The notes under the pieces are model-generated. The model made no database searches, was not told where the DNA came from, and worked only from the letters and a program-made list of their open reading frames with translations. This document shows positions 39,901 through 51,900 of a stretch of DNA of 64,000 nucleotides, one piece after another; the first letter of the stretch is position 1; every line of letters begins with the position of its first letter. Made by a program: the position numbers and the translations under genes. This DNA comes from Acanthaster planci (Eukaryota > Echinodermata > Asteroidea > Valvatida > Acanthasteridae): positions 39,787 through 103,786 of the forward strand of contig NW_019091657.1 of the NCBI RefSeq assembly GCF_001949145.1. The letters run 5' to 3'.

Positions 39901-42900
39901 TTAATTTTGCTGTTCAAGTGCTTCAGGACTGCAATGTAAAATTCCACTTTGATTTAAAAGCATTCCCACAACAGCACCAAAAATTGGTCAAATTGGTCAT
40001 GCATTCTCAACACATCCTAATGAATGCCAATTACACAGACCTCTCTGTGTGCATGTGGTGAGTTCTCATCAAAGGGATGTTGCTACATGTACGGTCCTTT
40101 GTAAAACATGTCATCTCTTATTGCTGTACAGAACAGATAGCTGTACAGAGCTGTGATTATGCAAGTAGCACACAGTGAAAGGTAACCTGACAAAGAATAA
40201 GGTTAGATTCTATAGATAAAATGTAATTCACAGTACACTGGTGATCCATGGAAGACATGTACCTCTCCCTGTGTGATGACTCTGTTGACTACATATTGGC
40301 CATCTTGTAATATAAGAAACGTCTTCTTGTCAAGATGATTGTCTTCCAGCTGGTAAAAAGAAGAAAGAATGAAAATCACAACAAGAATACTACTGATGTA
40401 AATGTGTTCAACACACATAATGTTATCCATTCATTTTCTGTTAATTTATGAATGATTCCATAACATAACATGAACACACATGTACAGGTACAGTGTATTA
40501 TTAAAAAAAAATCAGTCACAAGAGGGTGCAGTTTAAATTTATAATTTGAGAGACATCAAAACGGAATCTGGGCCATATCCTATAAGGACCAATGTGAGTA
40601 AGATCACAATCAGACCTGATACGAGTGCACGCCTAAAGTTAATGATACCCATTTGACATGAACACATGGCCGTCTTGTTTCCGTGAGTTTAAAAATGGAT
40701 CGAGGGAGGGGGTAAATGGGGGCCATGCCCACCAAAAAAGATCCAAATTATTTGTTTTAGGGGGAGGGAGGCCAATAATAAGCAACTGTATTTGGTAGAC
40801 CTACGGTACATGTACTGGTATTTCACTTCTCTTCCTTCAAACGTGTAATAACACAACCAAAATATAGACTTATCCCTCAGTAAAGCCATCAAAGGTTACA
40901 TTACCAAATTCAAACTTTTTGCCCCCTCCCCCAAAAATTTGGCCCTACAGAAAATTTGCTTCTGGATCCACCCTTGTCTTGGGCCAAGATGGCAGAACTC
41001 GATAGCGGACTCGATCGAGCATAATTATGCCGCTGCACAAACCGATTTCTACTGCACCCTCGTGTAACTACATTTTATCAATCGACGCAGTTCCCACCAA
41101 AGGAGGCATGGTTGCTAGGAACATTGCACCCTTTCTTGGTCCGGCTCAAGGCATATACAATGTTAATATTCAAAGCATTATTTTGCTTTGAATCAATCCC
41201 TTGGTATACAGATAAACAAACTGCCAGTTTCAAGCTGTTGTCAGATAAACACTATGGTAGATGTCCATACCTTTACGTATTCATGATGCTGCTGCTCTAA
41301 CGTCTGCAGATTTTTTGACACATACGCTGAAAGACAAAAATGTCTATGTTATTAATTACACACATACATGTAAACATGATAAATAATCACTTGACAATTT
41401 ACTGAATAGCTGCATAAATTTGAAGTGAGTATGGACATGAAATGTGATAACTGTTTTCCAGATCTTTGTTCATTTTGTAAAGTTGGAAAGAAAATTAAAT
41501 GCAAAGACAACTCCTACAAGACCTCAGATTCTTGATCTTAACTGTGTGCATGTGAGCAATATAAGGGTCATTCCATGAAGGTGGGTAACACCTGGTTATT
41601 TGCTTATGGTCTGAAGTCTTTGAAGTAAATTACACGTACATGGCTACTCAAATAATTAGCCAGTTAAATTTACATCATAAAAAGAACATATAGAGAGGTA
41701 TACTGTTGAATCATTTTGTTCATATTTGTGGAAACATTTTATGCAACATAAAGCACAAAACAGTGGTTTTTGGTTTCGTAAAACCAGCTTTCTTGTGACA
41801 AAATAAATAGGCATTTAAGAAACGAAGAGAGTGGGTTGAAAGTAGATGTAAACATTGTCATTTTTTTTAACATGTTTGCATCTGCATTTATGTCAACCCT
41901 CAACAGTTCACTATCATCAGGGATAACCACAGTAAAGATCAACACAAATACTGCCATCCAAGCGGCTATACATGTATATGCCACAAAGATTACACTTCAT
42001 TCGAACCCAACCATACCGCCGAATACTGGAAAACGCTCAGCCCGACCACATGGTACCTGGTCTGGAAAATTCTGCCAAAATGAGTACTTGTACATGTACC
42101 TACCCTGAAATTTGTTCTTGTGGTATATTCCATTCTTTATTGCTTTATTTTTGTTGGGATACTTGCTAATATTTAGAACATAACAAATGAATTTATCTTT
42201 GTGGACTCCAAGGCCTCTCACTTGTTTCTGTCAGAAGGAATTGAAGTCAGACGAATAGTAGGTACAGACCGAGGGGTGCTTGTGAACTTGAGGTAATATC
42301 CATAAGGGACGATTGCTAGCACCCAGCTGTCCGAGGTGACTTCTCCCCCAGAACCATATGAAACGTTGAAGTAGCCCCCGATGGGTCTGGGATCGGAGGG
42401 CAGGAGTGAATCTGCATGTCAGCAGCGCCTAACCCCGAATGAACGGGGGCAGTGCCAACTGAAGTTCTTCCCCTAAAATCCTTGGAGCTTGGAGGGCTGA
42501 GAAGAGGAAGTATGGCCACGGCTCGTCTGCAAGCTGGGTGGATAAAAAGGCCTCTAGAGATGAGCTGGAGTCCCCTTGATGCTGAGGTCTGAAGGGTTGA
42601 ACTTGGCAATCATCAGGACAGAAATGGCAGGGAAGGGCCAGTCTCAGAGATTCGTGGAAACTGAGTTCGTTGGTTGTGTCAATCTGCTTAGCTTCAGCCT
42701 CCATCATTTCCATGAATTTTCCGGAGAAGAGGTCTTTGGCATAGAGAGGGAGTTCCCGTAATTTTGACTTGACCCCACCACAGGAGATATTCATGGTATC
42801 CAAGGTGTTGGAGCTGCATGTGGAAGTGATCAAGATGGAGATCCAAATGAACTGCTCGAAGATAGTTGATGCTTTCATCAAGTGCTCGGAGAGCAACGGT

Positions 42901-45900
42901 CGCTAGGGCCGAAGGTCACAGGCATGGGATAGGTACTCGAAGAGAAGAGCCAGAAAGGCAGTAAAGCAAAGGCCATGGCATGAAGCTTTGCAGGTCCATT
43001 TGTGCCTGTCTTTGAAAGGGATCTTCCAAGTAGACCTCTAAATGTGGGAGGATAGCTTAGCTTTCGTGGCTGTGGAGATTTCAGGGACGGAGAGAAAGTT
43101 CTTATGGTCGGTTTCTGGTTATGTGCTTGGTCCAAAAGTGGTGCGGTGACACTTTTTTTTGTTCTTTTATTTCCTTTTTTTTTTTTACTTTAGAGCGCAT
43201 GGCCTTGTTACTATGAGAAGTGTGAATTAACAACTTTGAATAAATAAAAAGACCATAAAATATGACAAGAGGCAATGGTTTCAGTTATCTCACTCAAACA
43301 AAAGGCCTCTATTCTTGGCAATATTGAGCTTGTTATAACACAGTAGCACAACCACAATGAAAAAATTTAATTTGAAAAATAAATGTTTCGCTCCAGTTTC
43401 TTGTTTTAAATGAAATTCTCATTAGGTAGCAGTATATGACATTCTTTGCACATTGTTTTCTGCTTTAACCCTAACTGCCCAAAACCTGCCATACTCCAAC
43501 AGCAGGTTTGGTGAGGTTTTGGCAGGTTTGGTACCGTACCTGAGGAACTTGTTGTTGAATTTTGTGAGACTTGGGATGAAAGGCCCAGGGAGATGGTGTT
43601 GNNNNNNNNNNNNNNNNNNNNNNNNNNNNNNNNNNNNNNNNNNNNNNNNNNNNNNNNNNNNNNNNNNNNNNNNNNNNNNNNNNNNNNNNNNNNNNNNNNN
43701 NNNNNNNNNNNNNNNNNNNNNNNNNNNNNNNNNNNNNNNNNNNNNNNNNNNNNNNNNNNNNNNNNNNNNNNNNNNNNNNNNNNNNNNNNNNNNNNNNNNN
43801 NNNNNNNNNNNNNNNNNNNNNNNNNNNNNNNNNNNNNNNNNNNNGTGAGGTTCAGTATGCTTTCTAGTGCAGGAGCCTAGGGGGTTAGGGTTAATAGACA
43901 TGATCAGGACAGAGGAAACAAGCTGCACGTCAAATACTGGTATGAACAAAATTTTTAAAAACCGTTCAGGTCCAGAGTCAAAGTGAAAATAAAATTCTCA
44001 TGAGGTAAATGATATACTGTGCACATTGTTTTCTGTTTAAAATATTTGGGGGAAAAAATTCAGCTCAGAAATAAAATTCCTCTCACTCTAAGTCTACCTT
44101 TGTTCTTGGCAAGTGACGATGCATGACTTGTTACATGTATGGTTATCATACATGTGTAACACGATGTTCATGACCAGTGTACGCACTGCATCCACTGCCT
44201 CATCGACACTGATATACATGTAGACTGGCCCCTCATGATTTGTTGCGTTTTCAATTTGTATATGTAAGAAGGACTTAAGACCACTTCATTTGTCTGCTTC
44301 ACAGACGTGGGCCCGGATCCAAATCAATTGGCTATGGCCGGAAATTACACCGAGTATTTGGCAGCATCCACGGCCACTTCCCATAGAATCATGCGTAATA
44401 TCAAGCCGCAGCCAACTGATTTGGACATGGCCTTCATGTACACATACCGGTACATGAATGATGTCACCTGGTAAAAGTGCCCGACTGAAATATGTGTAGG
44501 CCGAGGGGGATTCCTTCACCGTACATACATGTATTATTACTCAACACCACCCATCAAAAACCCATTAAAATAACGTGGTAGCAGAATTCCTGCTGATCAA
44601 GTAAATTTGGCGGCTTTTGGAATTCGTTTTACGCAAAATAAAAAAATTTTCTTTATTTTGCCAACGTACAGGTCTACAGCAATGGGCGCAGTGACCAGAA
44701 ACCGGAGACTTTTTGAGGGGCCTTAGAAAAGTGGAAATAAGTTGCTGACCTGGCCGGGAAAGGGCACCAGTTTTTCACACCAGCTAGAACCTTGAACATC
44801 TCTATGCAAGAGTGGTCTAGAGGGAGCTCCGGTGCTGATGTCCTCCAGTTTAGCAAGGTGGCACTTGAAGGAGGCATACAATAGGGCCTCAGTCGTGGGA
44901 AGGTTAGCAGGTAGGCCCAAGATCTGGATCATACCCTTTTGCAGGAAACGGAGACATGCCTCCGAAGGAGTTAAGTAAGCGGCAGAGTTAATGTCTTTGT
45001 CGTAGGACGAACCACGATCTACTTGAGTGGAAACGGAGACGTCATACGTGAACTGTAAAAGGTACCCGAACCCGGATAGGTTAAAGGTTGGAAGCCGTCA
45101 TAGACTCAGATAGAGCTCTGCAGGCAGGAGATCCGGAGCAGTTACCTGGGGAGTGTGGTTTGACTAAAGGCAGCGGGCTATTGTAGACAGAGAGGGAGTG
45201 GAATTCCGTCATAAACTCAGGTGAAGAAATGTCTTGCTAAGATGAAGAGAGAAACTTCTTGTGCTTGGACCCCGTAGAAGACAGGTGTTTACACTTCTTA
45301 TGTACAGGTGATCCGGCAGTAGAACCAGCGGATAGAGTCTGAAGAGCCAGGGCATCAAAAGCCCATCGAGATTGCAGATTGCACTCTGCCAATAGAGGCT
45401 GGGGAATCAAAGGGGAAGCAGCCTCAAGAACGCTCTGGCTGAAGAGACCCAGCAGTTAGCCGGAAGACAGGGCGATGTATGGAGTTCGGAAGCCGCAACA
45501 GCATAAGAGGCCAGTGAGCTCCGCTGCCCGGGATACAGCCAAGGTTGAACCTGAATAGCTTGGTGCTGTCTCTGTTGGGTGCCCCCCCTCCCCCGAGATG
45601 ACAGTTTGTCAGCCGGAGGCAGGGTAGCGTCCAAATCATATCTTTGTGTGCGTGCGTCTGAAGGCAGTACATGTAGCTCATGGCGTGAGGTGGTGGGTGC
45701 TGTTGGCGTGGGAGGCTTGGTGCTGTCCCTGCGCGTGGTCTTGTGAGCCATACTGGGGAGTCGGTGTCATCTACAGTAGGCACTGATAGGGAGACCGCCA
45801 TTGGACCTCAGTGCTTGGGAGCTGGGCATGGAAATGTTCGCGCCGCCAAGACCCAGCTGGCAGGGGAAAAAAGCACAGCGCCACCCCTACACTACCGTTG

Positions 45901-48900
45901 ACTGCAATGCGATGTGGTGGTGGAGGGAACTGAGCATTCGGATACCACTCGCTCTATAACTCAGACCCTGAAGTGTGGTGTGGCTAACCCTGGACTGGAC
46001 AGGGAATGGTTCTGCCAGCAAGTGTTGGCACAGAATCTCACAGTATAGTGTGCAATGCCATTTGATCATCCGCAGACCGACTCCTGTCGGTTTATAGGGG
46101 AGAGTGGGGCTGCGGAATGAATTCCGCACTACCTGTACCTCTCATGCCCCAACAGTCCCAGGGCCGCCCAGTTGACCCTATACATGTATATGTATATCTA
46201 CTAGGAAGGTGAGGGACCACGGAACGAATTGCCGCACTAACTCATGGAACTCCCATTGACCCTATGTAGAATACTCAGTGTTAGAATAGCATTGAGTCAA
46301 CGTGGAGCCTGTGAAAATGCACACACAGAAAGAGAAACAAAATGCCACAAACACAACAAATACACAAACCCACTCATTACAACTAAAGAATGCACATTTA
46401 ATACAATATGTTACAGTTGATCAAATTAACACAAGAACATGTAGCGAAATGGAAAACTTGAGATTTCAAAGATGCCAAAATTGACCTGTTTGTTTGGAAT
46501 CAAGCTAAGGAAAAGAAGGACAAACATGGCAGCTGCTCCGCTATCAAGTTTTTAGTGAATGGAATCATAACACAAAGGAAATTTGCATATTTAGAGACTG
46601 TTTGGGGTAGGTTCAAAGCAGAAGACTATTAAGTTTAATCATAATAAACAGCATTGGTACACACAACAGTACACCCAATATTTTATCAGATTGGGTGGGT
46701 GGTCCAGTTAGGGAGAAAATCCAACATACCATTCTTATAGAGCACAAGAATTGGCCACAGGGCTAAATGTTCGGGGCACACCCAGGATTGCACACTTTTT
46801 TAAAGGCCACCATGAGAAGTAAAAAGCTACAGCTGCATATCTACAGTATATAAACTCAATGGAGATATGTCACAGATTTTACATTCGGGGCGGGGGGAGG
46901 CACCTGGAGAATCCGCTGGAGGGCATGTGCCCCCCTCCCATCAATAAACAGCTATGTGGATAGTACACATAATGTGATGCATGTACATATACACAGACTT
47001 GTCACCAGGCTGAATTTAGTGCCGGCTGATATTTTGGCAAAGTGCTATGAGAGGAGCTCTCACGGGTCACGGCCAGGGGTTGAGGGCCCATTCAAAAGCC
47101 CTTGGTGGACTCCAGGGGCAACACCCCAGTGGGGGTTGAGGGGACGGAGCCCCTAAAGCACCAGGATTCTGGGGGTTTTCCGACGTTGGTTTTGAGAGGC
47201 ATGTAATTGGAAGCGGAGCTATTTTTTTTCTTAGGCCTTACTTGTAAAAGATCTGAAAGCTAAATCTGACGTTAAAAAGGTGACAACCTAACTAACGGCA
47301 ACATATATAGATTTCTCCAAGTAAAAGAGTGCGAACATGCTCACTACTGTACCAGTTTAATTGTAAGTACACGTATAGTCTATACATGCAGTTCCAAGTT
47401 AATCTTGCATCCTATTCGTAACATCTTACCAGTGACTGATGTTCCCATGGGTACATTGTCCAGGGCTCCATGGCTGTTGGCATGAATTAGCAGGCACTCT
47501 TGACCACCATGCCTGGCCAGCTCAATACTGACTGAGAACTCTCCTAGTTCTTTCCCTGTGTCTGATGTTGTCACTAGAGCATCTGTGAAGAGGATGCTTT
47601 GCAGATCATCTGAGGCTGCAGATTACACAATAAAACAATCAAGAAACAATAAGGTTACGGTATCTCAAGGGATCTTGTTTGTATTCTCTCTAGGATCATC
47701 ATACAAAAACAAATATTTTCCTCATCTGAAAATTTAATATTAAAACATGGTGCATGAAATTGAACACACATGTAAGTACACCCATACTGTGCAACTACAG
47801 CTTAATTTGTGGTGCGAGGCTCATAAATGGTTCGAAGTTAGCTATGTTTCATTAAATTGGCTGCTGGTCCAGAACCACGTACATGTATACTGCTTCATTA
47901 ATTGTTCAATAAAATGAATTTTTATTGATATTTTTGAACAAGCTAGTGTTCCTTAATATTGCTTTCAAAATTTGTGATTTTTAAGTTTTTAAATCCAGCG
48001 GTTTATTTTATACAACTTGTGTTCAATTGTTAATTAATATGTAAATAAGAGTAGTTTTAAAAGAATTGAGTCATAAATGCTCAATCAGCACTCAGTGTTC
48101 TAGCCAGGCATTCAAAAGCATATCGGGCCGATACGCTGAGCTAAAATACCAACATGCTAAAAATCCCCCAATATGCAATCAATGTGCTTCTGTTTTCCAG
48201 AGGAAGGCTTAATGTTAAGTTTAAGAAAAGTTTCATTCAGAGATGTAAAAAAAATTCATTTAAACACCGACAAAAAGTTCCCAGAATATCGGCAAAATGT
48301 ACCGAAATGGAACGAAATTTCCACAACACAACATAAGGTACACGTCGTACACACGCACAAGTTTTCACAGCTCTGTGGAGACATCACATACATGTACGAG
48401 CAACAAACACAATATGGTTCCCCCCATGCAACTGACAAATCAATAGCAAGAGTAGATGGGTTAGGAGCCAGACTATAACTCTGGATTGTACACAACTGTG
48501 ATGGCATAGCTGGCAGCACGGTAGTTGCCCGAACCTTTCAAATAGNTTGGACATGTTGGGGGGTACCCCTCGGTCTCATTTCTTGCTGGGTATACAAATA
48601 GTGTAGCCTCGAAAAGTGTCGAAGTAAGCTACAAGTAACTTGTCACAAAACTTGGTCTCCCTCTCTGTAGTTTCTTTTAATGCATTTTTTTCCATGGATA
48701 TTTTGATATGCTTTGTCGTGGTCCACAAGGACGATTTTTGGTAAGACCAAACACATGGTCTCGGTGGCCATTGGTGCGTGACAGTACTGTACCACATGGC
48801 AGCCCATCCATGCACAGGCATGTCACGTTTTTGCGTCCCTACTGGGTAACTTCACATTGTAGTGTTGAACACAGCATTTTCTTTATATTATTGATATTAT

Positions 48901-51900
48901 CGGTATTGTTAATCATTCTCATTTATTTTTTGGTAGTGTATGCTCGTTATTTTAAGACCAAACTTTTTATTATTTTCAGCACAATCATCTAACTTGCGAT
49001 ATTGATTATGTGAGATGTTTGGAATGATGGCAACTTATATTCTTTTTAACAAAAGTTTTAGAACTCAGCAAGAGTTTTAAGCAGGCACGCCCGTTTTTGT
49101 ATACGTAGAATAAATTAATCACACATGTTGAGTTAAAACCCCAAGAAACTATTCAGATTGAAGTTTTTCAAATGAAATGAAAACTGAGGTGTACAGTGTA
49201 CATGTTGGCCTATTAAGCTTGTGTTGTATGTTTTTTCATTGATGCACAGCAAAATAATTTCGTACCATGGAGCTTCTCATACAAGAACAAGCACATGTAA
49301 AATACAATTGTGTAGTCGTAAAATGTGATCAGATATCCCTACTTTATTTGCCAATGTCCTTAGCAAAAGTACAACAAAAACACAAAGCGAAGCCCCTTCC
49401 CCTAAAAAGTAGACATAGAGAAAAGGGTAGAAGTCAGTCTCAAACTGATAATTTTGCTTTTGACAATGACTGAATGGGGGTACTGGAAACTTTAAAACAA
49501 AGCTGTTATAATTAACAGAATAAATGTTAAAACAGCACCCTCAGATGTCAAATAATATCCATAAGGTAGAGGGTTTGCGAATACGCCATGAGCATTTTCT
49601 AATCCCTGTTCTTGACAACACTTGAGTTGAGCGGGCACGAGAAAAGCAGTCTTGAACGTGACGAGCAGACCCGAGAGGGTGTTCGCGATTCGATTTTTTC
49701 ACTCCCCGGTTGTTAGACGGTTGAGCGAGGTGCAACTGGAACAAAATGGTGGACTGTGCAGAGGTTTTAGCACATTCTTCAGTTATTTTGTTGAATAGTG
49801 GGCTAATACCTTCCTAATGAGAACAAGAAAACCATTATTAGTGTAGGGCTGAAATTTCACACCCTCGTGTCCAGTTTTCAAACAATGGATTGGTGACCGC
49901 GGCCTACGCCATAGCATCTATAGCTATAGGCATGGAGGCAGCCATAAGAGCCAACATGACTTAGCTAATTCAACTTCAAGCTTACATGTATGTTATAGTT
50001 ATAAAGCTACATTCAAAAGAAACATATGCAACCATACGTATGAAGCCACACCATGATGGTTGTGTTTGTATTGCGCATGCCCAATGTGTATTAGACTTGC
50101 GTTGCAGCCGTTCATTGGTATATCAACAGTAAAAACACCATCAACCTGTGAATTGCGGTAGTCAAGCGGTTACAGCATAATGGTTTGTGACGCATGGGGT
50201 GTGGGTTCGAATCCCGGGTCAAAATTGTGGGCAGGGAGGTTTTTTTACAAGGAAAATAAAGCCTGAATGTTATAGGAGCCTAATTTCACAAGTACAGTTT
50301 TTACGGTTGGTTTAGCATCTAGATGTCATGCATTGTGCATAGTTGTGAACCGTGGTTTGGCTTCATACGTGTGATTGCATATACAGTGGAACACCGCTAT
50401 AACAAACAAGACAGGGTCCACGTTAAATGTTCGGTACAGCGGTCATTCGGTATAGCAAATTTAACTGCCGAACGTTTTGTTGCCATGTTGAATAGCACCC
50501 TCTCTTGTCTAACCGTAGTGCACTGGCACCCTCTTGTGATACATTGGTTCGCTGTTTTCGTGATGTTTTGCCGTTGCATTCAAGTTTAACCTTTAATGTT
50601 CTAGAAATGTATCTGTTAATTATTTTTGTTTTTAATTTAAACTTGAGTCAAAAAATTGATATCAAGTTTATCCTTGATATCAAAAAATTGATATCAAGTC
50701 GTGAAACTACATGTACCGCTGAGGATTGATCTCTGATGCATGCTGTGGCAAATCTTGGTTGATTTGTGTATCAGCGGCTCTCCCACTGTCTGACTTTTTT
50801 ATTTTGCACTCCCACTTTTATACCCAGCAAGAAATGAGACCGAGGGGTACCCCCCAACATGTCCAATCCCTATACACATTCCAGACTTTTGTTACTTAAC
50901 ACATCCCCCCCAAGATGTCTGAAAGGAATTCCCCAGATTCCAGCAAGACAATGACCAACACAAAGCAGGGGGGGTTCTCTCCGTCTCATACCTTGCTGCA
51001 CATGCCCACTTTCCCAAATTCTAGTTGAAAATCTGTGGATCATGGAGTTAAGATAGTATCAGTTGCCTGTCAGGCAGTGAACATACATGTACAAGTAGTG
51101 CATCAGTGAGGTGTATAATTCAATAGACAAAGACTTGTATCACGAAAATGGGTAGAAACATTTTCCACAAAATAAGGTTTTGTGTACATGCAACAATGTC
51201 TGCCCACATGTTTCCATGCAGCATGGTCTTCTTAATATTGATTAAGGGCAGTTAAAATAATTGAAGTACATATACATGTAATTGGTAAAAGTGGTAGAGA
51301 ATATTGTCATTATCACCTTTTCTTAACCCTTACTACCCTAAACCTCCCATGCTCCAACAGCAGGTTTTGTGAGGTTTTGGCAGGTTTGGTACTAGACCTG
51401 ATGAACATGCTATTGAAGTTTGTGAGATTTGGGATGAAAGGCCCAGGGAGATGGTGTTAGAATCTATTTGAGGTGGGACAAACAGGGTTCCATTGTGTGC
51501 AGTGTCTGGCTTGCTGTACCATTTATTGGACTATGCTTGATTTTGTCAGGTTTGGTACTGTTCAATATAAGTCATCCTACATGTATACTGCATGGACCCA
51601 TCCATACCATATCACTCAAACTCCAATAGGTTCATTCTGTTGAAGTTTATCAGGTTTAGTTCACAGACTTGCAAGTACATGTACATGTACAGTACATAGA
51701 CAAGTAGGCTTGTGTGTACATGTACATGTATCTGTTAGATTTTGTGAGGTTCAGTATGCTTTCTAGTGCAGAAACCTAGGGGGTTAGAGTTAAGACAAAA
51801 GGAAATTAGAGAAAACTTCACAGGGTGTAAAACTGGAACTGAAAAAGCTAAACCACCCCATAGTGCTGACAGTGTTTTAGCCAGGATGAAATCAAAGGAT

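Larger units (their letters stand above)
42240..46290 (-). mobile_element. DIRS-like retroelement fossil, part B (ORF1 and start of RT region)
   Basis: Minus-strand peptides at about 44650-45770 and 42300-43140 are serine/proline-rich and resemble the ORF1 (gag-like) and the start of the polymerase region of DIRS-type elements. The two stretches are separated by other repeats (about 43141-44640), including the TTAA-flanked element at 43465-43894 and a fold-back at 44318-44425, so younger insertions sit inside it. It is incomplete and broken in several places, and more GC-rich than the host intron. It is a separate insertion from the fossil at 36.5-38.4 kb. Confidence 0.5.

Noticed and set aside
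42429-42896. 155-codon open frame as a host gene
   Set aside because: It lies within the DIRS-like fossil and its peptide fits that family's ORF1 better than any host protein.
43422-43949. Open frame of 175 codons, and its plus-strand counterparts
   Set aside because: Also created by an assembly gap, inside repeat R.
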